A DNA stretch of 7,448 bases, taken from assembly GCA_949290725.1 (NCBI GenBank), contig CASEST010000068.1:1-7448 (forward strand), in the 5' to 3' direction. A program made the position numbers and the translations under genes. Shown one piece after another: positions 1 to 6,249 of the stretch; the first letter of the stretch is position 1; each line of letters begins with the position of its first letter. Origin of the DNA: an uncultured bacterium. Lineage in GTDB: Bacteria; Bacillota_I; Bacilli_A; RFN20; CAG-826. The notes beneath the pieces are model-generated. The model saw only the letters and a list, made by a program, of their open reading frames with translations. It had not been told where the DNA came from and made no database searches.

Positions 1-34
1 AAAAATGATTAATCAATAAAGATTAATCATTTTT
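1..34 (-). terminator. AT-rich hairpin terminator after the PII-like gene
   Basis: Bases 1-14 and 21-34 are perfect reverse complements, giving a 14-bp stem with a 6-nt loop (15-20). On the minus strand the stem ends in a run of five T, and the TAA stop of the last PII-like gene (23-25) lies inside its 5' arm. This fits the end of the DUF1538/PII-like transcript. The stem has only two G-C pairs, so it is weak, and the T-run may continue beyond the window. The plus-strand strand also ends in T5, so it could serve a convergent neighbour to the left as well. Confidence 0.6.
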
Positions 35-349
35 ATTTATTAATTCTTCTTCCATTCCTTTAACCCCATTTACAGGTAAAGAAAAGACTATCCCTTGTGA
101 TTTAGAATTTAATCCACAATCATCATATATTTGACTCATAACATCATTTTTAATATCTTCACTAACTACTATTAAAACTAGCTCTTTATCTGGATGAATC
201 GCTATTCCATAAAATTTTTCAATCTCTTCATTTCCAGTTCCTCGAGCATTAATCACTGTTCCGCCTTTAGCCCCTTTTTTTCTAGCTGCTTCCATCACTA
301 AATCAGAAAAACCTTTATTAATAATTGCAACAATTAAATACATTTCCAT
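23..349 (-). CDS. PII-like signalling protein (GlnB/PII-fold), 108 aa
   Basis: Small cytosolic protein with the layout of the PII (GlnB) superfamily. A first beta strand (YLIVAII, residues 4-10) is followed by a helix and a Gly-rich strand GAKGGTVINARGTG (26-39) at the place where PII proteins enter the T-loop. Then come a short T-loop-like stretch, a hydrophobic strand ELVLIVV (56-62), a second helix, and a B-loop-like GLNSKSQGIVFSLPV (79-93 region). PII trimers bind ATP/ADP or other effectors and usually regulate a partner protein. The usual uridylylated Tyr and the C-terminal Arg-rich end of classical GlnB are not seen, so this is a PII-like rather than a nitrogen-type GlnB. An in-frame ATG at 376 would add nine residues, but I chose 349 because AGAGGT (357-362) sits 7 nt upstream and the preceding gene stops at 351. 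It is the last gene of the DUF1538 cluster. Effector unknown. Confidence 0.8.
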   Translation of the reverse strand: MEMYLIVAIINKGFSDLVMEAARKKGAKGGTVINARGTGNEEIEKFYGIAIHPDKELVLIVVSEDIKNDVMSQIYDDCGLNSKSQGIVFSLPVNGVKGMEEELINKND

Positions 350-350
350 C

Positions 351-788
351 TTATTTACCTCTATTTTTCTTTTCATTAATTCTTGTATCTGTCAAGAATT
401 TATAAGATAAAACGCCTAATATTGAATCAAAATTGATATAAAACGAAATACCTTTAGCACTTTTAGATACCTTAAATCTCTCATCAATTATTTGATCAAC
501 CTCTTTTCTTTTACTTTCTTTAACAATTGTTAAGACAATATCTTTTCTTGAAGAAGCTAAACCTAACATATAAAGCGTTTCACTTGGAATCGTCCCTTTT
601 CCATATATTAAATAAGAACAAGACAAGCCAATTTCATTAAATTTATTTAAATAATATTCCCCTTGATGACGAGTAACAATCACGCATAAAAGATAAAGAC
701 TTTCAATATTATTGGCCTTCATATAAGAATTTTTCTCTTTAATCTTTTCTTTTCTTTTAAATACTTTCTCAATATTATTTCTAATCAT
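351..788 (-). CDS. Divergent second PII-like protein, 145 aa
   Basis: The core (about residues 31-126) aligns almost without gaps to the downstream PII-like protein: LYLLCVIV against MYLIVAII, GKGT against ARGTG, KDIVLTIVK against KELVLIVVS, and SAKGISFYI against SQGIVFSLP. It therefore appears to be a diverged paralogue of the same fold. It differs where ligands normally bind: the Gly-rich GAKGG of its neighbour is GLSCS here, and the end of the B-loop lacks LPV. It also carries a Lys/Glu-rich N-terminal extension (about 22 residues) and a basic tail. The start at 788 lies 8 nt after the DUF1538 stop with a weak AGAGA site. A second ATG at 722 (residue 23) would give a more usual PII length and is a real alternative. 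It probably works with its two neighbours, either as a partner subunit or as a separate sensor. Function not established. Confidence 0.7.
   Translation of the reverse strand: MIRNNIEKVFKRKEKIKEKNSYMKANNIESLYLLCVIVTRHQGEYYLNKFNEIGLSCSYLIYGKGTIPSETLYMLGLASSRKDIVLTIVKESKRKEVDQIIDERFKVSKSAKGISFYINFDSILGVLSYKFLTDTRINEKKNRGK
357..362 (-). promoter_or_regulatory. Ribosome binding site AGAGGT that sets the start of the last PII-like gene
   Basis: AGAGGT on the minus strand lies 7 nt before the ATG at 349, inside the last codons of the upstream PII-like gene (stop 351-353). The longer in-frame ATG at 376 has no such site. The one-base gap between the upstream stop and this start suggests translational coupling of the two PII-like genes. 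Confidence 0.65.
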
Positions 789-796
789 ATTTTTCT

Positions 797-2371
797 CTAA
801 CTATTTTTAAAAGTGATAAATTGTTTATCATCTTCTTCCATAACTCTTTCTCTAGCTCTTTTATTAATCAAATAAACTTTAACTTTAGAAGTTACACCTA
901 ATAATTGAATAGTAATAATCGGCATCATAGTAATTATTCCAATAACTCCGAACCCATTAAACGAGGAATCATCCATACTAGTAATACCGATTATAAAAGG
1001 CATAACAAAGGCGCTAGCCATACTTCCACATGCAATTCCTCCGCTATCAAAAGCAATTGCAACATAAATATCATCAACAAATATAGATAAAATAAAAGAA
1101 ATAATATATCCAGGAACTAAAATATATAGAATTTTTAGTTCAGGGAAATAAAATGCTTTTAAAACCGAAATTAGAATGGCTAAAGAAGAGGCAAGACATA
1201 AACTAAATAATAATTCTTTCTTTTTTATCGCCCCATTGGAGATATCTTCAACTTGCGAATTTAAAATATGAACAGATGGCTCGGCTAATATTATTGATGC
1301 ACCAATTAAAATCGCGATTATAATCAATAATAATTTAAAATCGATAAATCCAACTCCTATTGCCTTTGAAACTGGAATAAATCCATAAGTCGCACTAGTT
1401 AAAAAAATTACTAAGCCAATAAAGGTATAAAGGAAACCAAAAAGAATACGAATTAACTTTTGATAATGCAATCTTAAAAAGAAAATATTATAAAAAATAA
1501 AAAAGGCTAAAGTAGGAAGAATCGCCAAACTAACTTCTTCTAAAGAATTTAAAATAGCTGCTTCAAAAGTTAAACTATCGCTAGTTTGAGGAATTAAAGA
1601 CTCTGGTTTAACTATTAATCCTAAAATCATAACAACTATAATTGGTCCAATTGAACATAAACCAGTTAAACCAAAACTGTTATCTTTAGCTTTAGAACCA
1701 CCAAGTGTTCCAGCTACACCAATACCAAAAGACATTAAAAATGGAACAGTGATTGAACCAGTTGTTACTCCACCACTATCAAAGGATAACTCTAAAAATA
1801 CTTGTTCATCGTCGCCATATAAAGAAGCGATCATAAATAAAATTAAATAAAATAAAACTATATATAATTTTATTGATTGATTTAATAAGATTCTAATAAT
1901 TCCAATCGCTAAAAAGATTCCAACTCCTAATCCAACAGCAATTTTTAAAATCCAAGGATTTAATTCTTTACTTGGAATATAATCAGCTAAAACGGTTAAA
2001 TCTGGTTCAGCAATCGTTATTAAAGTTCCTAGTAAGATCGCAATAATAATTATTAAAACTAAAGACTTTCTTTTAGTTAAATCTTCACCGATTGAGCGAC
2101 CAATCTCGCTCATTGACATATCAGCACCTAAAGAGAATATTCCAATTCCTAAAGCAAGGGTTATCCCTGAAATTATAAAAATCAATAATAAGGATAAAGT
2201 GATTATTTCTTCATTTAATAAGTTATTATTAATAAAAATAAATTGAGTAGCATATAAAATTAAAACGATTAAAAGCATTGGAATAACTGAGATTAAACTT
2301 TCTAAAAATCTTTTAAAGATATCTTTAAAAATTGAACGTAATTGACTATTAAAAACTTTTAATCTATTCAT
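797..2371 (-). CDS. DUF1538 family multi-pass membrane protein, 524 aa
   Basis: Polytopic inner-membrane protein with about 12-14 hydrophobic segments in two homologous halves (roughly residues 20-255 and 270-492). Each half has an AEP motif at the end of a membrane segment (121-123 and 363-365). Each also has a loop FDSGG (197-201 and 441-445) followed by GS plus a hydrophobic stretch ending FGIGV or FIIGI, and then FGxxG and a Pro-containing last helix (from 233 and 474). This two-repeat pattern fits DUF1538. I recall DUF1538 proteins being linked to monovalent cation/proton antiport (UmpA/UmpB) in a halophile, but I cannot verify that here and the substrate remains open. The C-terminal tail is charged (RARERVMEEDDKQ). 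The first gene of a cluster with two PII-like genes, it is probably their target. The frame stays open upstream to an ATG at 2458, but that lies within the RluA gene. The ATG at 2371 precedes the conserved domain, although it has no visible Shine-Dalgarno site. Confidence 0.8.
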   Translation of the reverse strand: MNRLKVFNSQLRSIFKDIFKRFLESLISVIPMLLIVLILYATQFIFINNNLLNEEIITLSLLLIFIISGITLALGIGIFSLGADMSMSEIGRSIGEDLTKRKSLVLIIIIAILLGTLITIAEPDLTVLADYIPSKELNPWILKIAVGLGVGIFLAIGIIRILLNQSIKLYIVLFYLILFMIASLYGDDEQVFLELSFDSGGVTTGSITVPFLMSFGIGVAGTLGGSKAKDNSFGLTGLCSIGPIIVVMILGLIVKPESLIPQTSDSLTFEAAILNSLEEVSLAILPTLAFFIFYNIFFLRLHYQKLIRILFGFLYTFIGLVIFLTSATYGFIPVSKAIGVGFIDFKLLLIIIAILIGASIILAEPSVHILNSQVEDISNGAIKKKELLFSLCLASSLAILISVLKAFYFPELKILYILVPGYIISFILSIFVDDIYVAIAFDSGGIACGSMASAFVMPFIIGITSMDDSSFNGFGVIGIITMMPIITIQLLGVTSKVKVYLINKRARERVMEEDDKQFITFKNS

Positions 2372-2401
2372 AAAAAAAGTATACCATAAGGTATACTTTT
2401 T
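2372..2401 (-). terminator. Hairpin plus T-run between the RluA and DUF1538 genes
   Basis: Positions 2374-2385 and 2390-2401 form a perfect 12-bp stem (core AAGTATACC/GGTATACTT) with a 4-nt loop, followed on the minus strand by a run of T ending at 2372. It begins at the RluA stop codon (2400-2402) and ends directly against the DUF1538 ATG at 2371. Its shape is that of a Rho-independent terminator for the pyrG-rluA transcript. Because it occupies all of the space before the next start codon, it may also control or block translation of the DUF1538 gene. The minus strand also carries TATACT 7 nt before that ATG, but no good -35 was found. Confidence 0.65.
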
Positions 2402-3335
2402 ATCTTGATTTATTGAACAAATCGTTAAATTCTTTAGGTATTGGAGCTTTAAAATCATATAGCTTATCGCTAAATGGATTTTTTAATTTTAATTCATATG
2501 CATGTAAACCTAATCTTTTTAATGGATTAGATGGATTACCATATTTATCATCGCCAATAACATAATGAGATAAACTACCTAAAGTTACTCTAATTTGATT
2601 TTTTCTACCAGTATAAATATTTACATCTAATAAGGAATATAATTTATTTTCTTTAATAACTTTATATTCAGTAATACATCTATAAGCTTTTTTATCATTT
2701 TTTGATGTAACATACATTAAATTTAAAGCGTTCATCCTTAAATAATTAACAATTCGGTCTTCCTTTTTATCCATAATTCCATCAACTATAGCATAATATC
2801 CTCTTTTTATAACAAGGTCGTTCCATTTATCTTGCAAAGCTTCTTTTAATTTTTCATTTTTAGCAAAAATTAAAATTCCACTAGTTTCTTTATCTAGACG
2901 ATGGACTACAAAAATTCGATTATGTTTATCTTTTTCTTGCAAATAATCCATCACCATTCGATAAGCGGTAGATGATTTTTCTTTATCTGAAGCAATCGAA
3001 AGAAGACCAAATGGTTTATTAATCGCAATAATTTCATCATCTTCATAAATTATTGGCAATTTAGAGCGTTCCTTCTTTTTAATTGGTTTTTTTGCAATAA
3101 TGATGTTATCTCCAACATTTAACTTAAAGTCAAATTGGGAGATTGGCGCTCCATCAATAGAAAGAAGATGATGAGATAAAATATTTTTAGCATTATTACG
3201 AGAAAAGCCTAAATTTTCGATTAAATAATCTAATAATCCTTTATTCTCTTTTACTTTATATTCTTTAATATCAAGTCTTTTTTTCTCTTCTTTTATATTT
3301 CTATTCTTTAGATTTTCTTTATAATTTTTGTTCAT
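2400..3335 (-). CDS. RluA-family RNA pseudouridine synthase with S4 domain, 311 aa
   Basis: Converts specific uridines in RNA (usually 23S rRNA) to pseudouridine. An S4-like RNA-binding region lies at about residues 31-80 (LLDYLIENLGFSRNNAKNIL, then a Gly-Asp turn, VGD). The catalytic domain carries the family signature HRLDKETSG at 145-153, with Asp148 as the catalytic residue. It also has YEDDEIIAINKPFGL (97-111), TGRKNQIRV (242-250) and LHAYEL (277-282). The motif near 247 has Asn where TGRxHQIRVH usually has His, a variation I believe occurs in the family. The N-terminus is very Lys/Glu-rich. The start at 3335 overlaps the end of pyrG by 17 bp and has no close Shine-Dalgarno site, so its translation is probably coupled to pyrG. 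The target uridine (RluD-, RluC- or RluB-like) cannot be decided, so I give no symbol. Confidence 0.9.
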   Translation of the reverse strand: MNKNYKENLKNRNIKEEKKRLDIKEYKVKENKGLLDYLIENLGFSRNNAKNILSHHLLSIDGAPISQFDFKLNVGDNIIIAKKPIKKKERSKLPIIYEDDEIIAINKPFGLLSIASDKEKSSTAYRMVMDYLQEKDKHNRIFVVHRLDKETSGILIFAKNEKLKEALQDKWNDLVIKRGYYAIVDGIMDKKEDRIVNYLRMNALNLMYVTSKNDKKAYRCITEYKVIKENKLYSLLDVNIYTGRKNQIRVTLGSLSHYVIGDDKYGNPSNPLKRLGLHAYELKLKNPFSDKLYDFKAPIPKEFNDLFNKSR

Positions 3336-4950
3336 ATTTTCTATTAATTACCGCCTTAATTAAGCCAAGAAATAATGGATGTGGTTGTAAAGGACGAGAT
3401 AAGAATTCTGGATGAAATTGAACAGCGATAAAAAAAGGATGGTTTTTAAGTTCAATCATCTCAACGAGATTTGTTTGAGGATTAATTCCAGAAAAAACAA
3501 CTCCAGCTTTTTCAAATTCTTCTTTAAATTCATTATTGAATTCATATCTATGACGATGTCTTTCTTTAATATTTTCCTTATTATATAAAGAATAAGCTAA
3601 TGTATCTTTTTTAACTTTACAATCATATTCTCCTAAGCGCATTGTCCCACCTAATTTAATTCCTTCATATTGATTTGGTAAATAATCAATAATTTTATAA
3701 GGAGTATTAGGATCAAATTCGGTCGAATTAGCATCTTTTAAATTTAATACATCACGGGCTATCTCAATTAAAGATGTTTGCATGCCTAAACATAGACCTA
3801 AAAACGGGATATTGTTTTCACGTGCAAACTTTTCAGCTAATAATTTTCCTTCAATTCCTCGATTTCCAAAGCCTCCTGGAACAACAATTCCATCAACTCC
3901 TTCTAATTCTTCTTTTAAATTATCTTTAGTAAGTTTTTCACTATTTACCCAATGAATATTAATCTTTTTATTAGTTGCATAACCTGCATATTTAAGTGAT
4001 TCAACAACCGAAATATAGGCATCATGAAGCTGTACATATTTACCAACTAATGCGATATCGACTGAATCCTTAATATTATTAATTCGTTCGATTAGATCAA
4101 TCCAATCATTCATATTCGCTTCAGCTAAATCTTGATAACCGAAATGTTTTAAAATTAAATCATCTAGATGTTGTTTTTGTAAATTTAAAGCAACTTCATA
4201 AATTAAAGAAACATCTTTAACACTTATTACAGCTTCTAATGGAAGGTTACAAAATAATGCTACTTTTTCACGACTAGTTTTATCAATATTTACTTCGCTT
4301 CTTAAAAGTAAAGCATCAGGTTGAATACCTAAGCCCAACAATTCTTTAACACTATGTTGAGTTGGTTTTGTTTTTATTTCTAAAGAGGTTTTTAAATATG
4401 GTACTAAAGTTGTATGGAGATAAAAAGTGTTTTGATATCCCAAATCTCTTCTCATTTGTCTAATTGCTTCGATAAAAGGTTGAGATTCAATATCACCAAC
4501 CGTTCCGCCAATTTCAACAATGCAAACATCAGTATCGCCTTTAGCGTTAAATCCAGCTTTTAAACGATTGATAATTTCATTTGTAATGTGGGGTATAATT
4601 TGAATTGTAGCGCCTAAATATTCACCTTTTCTTTCTTTATCAATGACTGTTGAATAAATTTTTCCACTAGTAACGCTACTTTCTTTAGTTAACGAGGTAT
4701 TAATTATTCTTTCATAATGGCCTAAGTCTAAATCGGTTTCAGCTCCATCTTTAGTTACGAAAACTTCGCCATGTTGATATGGTGACATTGTTCCTGGATC
4801 GACGTTTAAATATGGATCTAATTTTATTGAAAAGACATTTAAGCCTCTTCTTTTTAACAATCTTCCAACTGATGCAGCACTAATCCCTTTGCCTAAAGAT
4901 GATACAACGCCACCAGTTACAAATATAAATTTCATCTCTTTATTTCTCAT
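3319..4950 (-). CDS. pyrG: CTP synthase (glutamine-hydrolysing), 543 aa
   Basis: Makes CTP from UTP, ATP and glutamine in the cytosol, the last step of pyrimidine nucleotide synthesis. The N-terminal amidoligase domain begins KFIFVTGGVVSSLGKG (7-22, nucleotide loop) and continues with KLDPYLNVDPGTMSP (43-57), GAETDLDLGHYERI (69-82) and EIGGTVGDIES (146-156). The C-terminal class I glutamine amidotransferase domain has GGFGNRG (359-365), the nucleophile Cys387 in LGLCLGMQ, and His513 and Glu515 in QFHPE. Length is normal for the family. The frame opens at 4992, but I chose the ATG at 4950 because AAGGGG lies 7 nt upstream and the extra residues are not part of the enzyme. It overlaps the downstream pseudouridine synthase gene by 17 bp. 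No B. subtilis-style C-rich attenuator leader was seen. The upstream region holds a terminator-like hairpin and a small hairpin around the ribosome site. Confidence 0.97.
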   Translation of the reverse strand: MRNKEMKFIFVTGGVVSSLGKGISAASVGRLLKRRGLNVFSIKLDPYLNVDPGTMSPYQHGEVFVTKDGAETDLDLGHYERIINTSLTKESSVTSGKIYSTVIDKERKGEYLGATIQIIPHITNEIINRLKAGFNAKGDTDVCIVEIGGTVGDIESQPFIEAIRQMRRDLGYQNTFYLHTTLVPYLKTSLEIKTKPTQHSVKELLGLGIQPDALLLRSEVNIDKTSREKVALFCNLPLEAVISVKDVSLIYEVALNLQKQHLDDLILKHFGYQDLAEANMNDWIDLIERINNIKDSVDIALVGKYVQLHDAYISVVESLKYAGYATNKKINIHWVNSEKLTKDNLKEELEGVDGIVVPGGFGNRGIEGKLLAEKFARENNIPFLGLCLGMQTSLIEIARDVLNLKDANSTEFDPNTPYKIIDYLPNQYEGIKLGGTMRLGEYDCKVKKDTLAYSLYNKENIKERHRHRYEFNNEFKEEFEKAGVVFSGINPQTNLVEMIELKNHPFFIAVQFHPEFLSRPLQPHPLFLGLIKAVINRKYEQKL

Positions 4951-4970
4951 AGTTAAACCCCTTTTAACTA
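4950..4970 (-). promoter_or_regulatory. pyrG ribosome binding site in the loop of a small inverted repeat
   Basis: On the minus strand TAGTTAAA (4963-4970) and TTTAACTA (4950-4957) flank the loop AGGGG, which holds the Shine-Dalgarno sequence. The last stem base is the A of the pyrG ATG. The site clearly fixes the pyrG start. The 8-bp stem has a single G-C pair and is weak, so any regulatory role is speculative. Confidence 0.5.
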
Positions 4971-4971
4971 A

Positions 4972-5012
4972 TAAAAAAATATTTATAAACATTAAAGATT
5001 ATAAATATTTTT
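4972..5012 (-). terminator. AT-only hairpin with T-run downstream of the ROK kinase
   Basis: Positions 4975-4988 and 4999-5012 are perfect 14-base reverse complements around a 10-nt loop. On the minus strand the stem is followed by further T (seven in total). It lies about 55 nt after the ROK kinase stop and 25 nt before the pyrG start, so it plausibly ends the kinase transcript or acts as an attenuator in front of pyrG. The stem has no G-C pair, which makes it a weak candidate. A TATAAT sequence (minus strand, 4998-5003) lies within it and could be a pyrG -10 box, but no matching -35 was found. Confidence 0.4.
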
Positions 5013-5066
5013 AAACTCTTTAAATAATATAATTATTTAATTAATAAATCTATTCTTAATTGCTTT

Positions 5067-6017
5067 TTAATCCATCAATAAAGAAGCAGCGCCAATAATT
5101 CCGGCATCATTTTTTAATGTAGCTACCAAAACTTCACTACGAGGAGCAGTTTCATAGCCATAATTATGTCTTTCTAAGTATGATTGAAGTTTATCAGTTA
5201 AATATTTTCCTTGATTAGATATACCACCACCGATAACAAAAGCTTCAGGCCTAAAGATATTACAATAATCTAACATTCCTTCAGCAACATACATTATATA
5301 TTCATCAACCAACTTATTAGCTGCTTCATCTCCTTTTTTAGCACATTCAAAAGATGTTAAACCACTAACATTATTTAAATCATGGTTGATATAATCCCAC
5401 ATCATTGAATTAGGATAATCATTTAAATATTTTTTGGTTAATCTTAATAAAGCACTGGCCGAAGCATAAGCCTCGTAGCATCCATTTCTTCCGCATCCAC
5501 ATTTTTCACCATTTAAAATGAGTAAAGCATGACCTAATTCAGCCCCTTTACCTTCATTTCCTTCAAAAAGTTTGCCATCAATAATAACTCCGCCGCCAAC
5601 TCCTGTACCTAAAGTTAATAAAATAACATTCTTTAAACCTTTTGCTGCTCCGAATTTTTGTTCAGCTAAAGCGGCCACGTTCGCATCATTTGATATAGCA
5701 ATAGGAATATTCAAATCTAATAAAGAGTCTCTTAATGGCAAATATCTTCCATTAATATTAGCCATTTTATCGATTGTTCCCTTCTTATTGTTAACTACTC
5801 CAGGTATTCCAAAGCCAATCCCTTTAATTTCTAAATTTAATTTTTTACCTTCTTCAATTACTTTCTCTAATAAAAGATGAATATCCTTTAAAAATACATC
5901 ATCATGTTTTCCATCGGTTACCACCTTATCTTTATATAAGATTTCACCATTTAAATTAACGATTCCAGCTTTTATAGACATTCCACCGACATCGACTCCA
6001 ATATAAGCCTTTTCCAT
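5067..6017 (-). CDS. ROK-family sugar kinase, probably glucokinase, 316 aa
   Basis: Phosphorylates a hexose, most likely glucose, with ATP in the cytosol. The N-terminal phosphate loop is IGVDVGGMSIKAGIV (6-20). Next come FGIPGVV (69-75), the catalytic Asp111 in SNDANVAALAE (109-119), and LGTGVGGGVI (136-145). The ROK zinc site is ELGH (160-163) with CGCGRNGC (173-180), so His163, Cys173, Cys175 and Cys180 are all present. GGGIS (263-267) is the C-terminal nucleotide-binding turn. No N-terminal DNA-binding domain is present, so this is a kinase and not a NagC/Mlc-type repressor. The ATG at 6017 follows AAGAGG with about 8 nt spacing. It is transcribed away from the aldolase gene, from a shared intergenic region. 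Glucokinase is the best guess, but fructokinase or N-acetylmannosamine kinase activity cannot be excluded. Confidence 0.92.
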   Translation of the reverse strand: MEKAYIGVDVGGMSIKAGIVNLNGEILYKDKVVTDGKHDDVFLKDIHLLLEKVIEEGKKLNLEIKGIGFGIPGVVNNKKGTIDKMANINGRYLPLRDSLLDLNIPIAISNDANVAALAEQKFGAAKGLKNVILLTLGTGVGGGVIIDGKLFEGNEGKGAELGHALLILNGEKCGCGRNGCYEAYASASALLRLTKKYLNDYPNSMMWDYINHDLNNVSGLTSFECAKKGDEAANKLVDEYIMYVAEGMLDYCNIFRPEAFVIGGGISNQGKYLTDKLQSYLERHNYGYETAPRSEVLVATLKNDAGIIGAASLLMD

Positions 6018-6042
6018 AAATTATTACCTCTTAATATTTATA

Positions 6043-6066
6043 TTAATTATTTTATAAAATAATTAA
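6043..6066. promoter_or_regulatory. 24-bp perfect palindrome upstream of the ROK kinase
   Basis: The half-site TTAATTATTTTA is followed directly by its exact reverse complement. It lies 26 bp before the kinase start codon, overlapping the expected promoter or early leader, and contains TATAAA on both strands. It could be an operator for a dimeric regulator or simply a promoter core in AT-only sequence. No regulator is identified. Confidence 0.35.
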
Positions 6067-6201
6067 ACTTCGATAAATATAAAACTAAATATTTTTTACA
6101 GAAATTTCTATTCTCAGAAAGAATATTTCAAATATAAGTTAAAGGACACTCAAACGAAATTAAAACAATAAAATAGCTAGATTTTATCATTATAAACATA
6201 G

Positions 6202-6230
6202 AAAAATATATAAAAATAATATATATTTTT
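6202..6230 (+). promoter_or_regulatory. AT hairpin in the aldolase leader
   Basis: AAAAATATATA (6202-6212) and its reverse complement (6220-6230) flank a 7-nt loop, four bases before the AAGGAG ribosome site. It ends in five T, so it resembles a weak attenuator or a 5' stabilising hairpin. All pairs are A-T, so its significance is uncertain. Confidence 0.3.
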
Positions 6231-6234
6231 ATAT

Positions 6235-6240
6235 AAGGAG
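6235..6240 (+). promoter_or_regulatory. Strong ribosome binding site of the aldolase gene
   Basis: AAGGAG lies 9 nt before the ATG at 6250. It is the best Shine-Dalgarno match in the window, as expected for a highly expressed glycolytic gene. Confidence 0.75.
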
Positions 6241-6249
6241 AGATTTTAT

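Larger units (their letters stand above)
6018..6249. promoter_or_regulatory. Divergent promoter region between the ROK kinase and the aldolase
   Basis: This 232-bp, very AT-rich region must hold the promoters for both flanking genes. It contains an AAGAGG ribosome site for the kinase (minus strand, about 6026-6031) and a strong AAGGAG site (6235-6240) for the aldolase. It also holds a 24-bp perfect palindrome (6043-6066), an imperfect dyad TATTCT/AGAATA (6109-6125), and an AT hairpin (6202-6230). A TATAAA at 6191-6196 could be the aldolase -10 box, but no convincing TTGACA-like -35 was found for either strand. No clear catabolite-responsive element was seen. Confidence 0.6.

Noticed and set aside
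350..376. Nine-residue N-terminal extension of the last PII-like protein
   Set aside because: It overlaps the upstream gene, has no ribosome site, and would bury the clear AGAGGT site that serves the ATG at 349.
905..1090. Open frame of 61 codons on the plus strand inside the DUF1538 gene
   Set aside because: Antisense to a well-supported membrane protein gene. Its composition is Asn/Ser/His-rich with no recognisable domain and no ribosome site, as expected of a shadow frame.
2372..2458. 29-residue N-terminal extension of the DUF1538 protein from an ATG at 2458
   Set aside because: It lies within the RluA coding region and across the terminator hairpin, has no ribosome site, and adds no recognisable domain sequence.
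4951..4992. 14-residue N-terminal extension of CTP synthase from an ATG at 4992
   Set aside because: The ATG at 4950 has a good Shine-Dalgarno site and places the conserved N-terminus at the normal distance. The extension runs through the leader hairpin.
5572..5880. Open frame of 102 codons on the plus strand inside the ROK kinase gene
   Set aside because: Antisense to conserved kinase motifs. It is Pro/Phe-rich in the way antisense frames of Gly/Lys-rich genes are, and has no domain.
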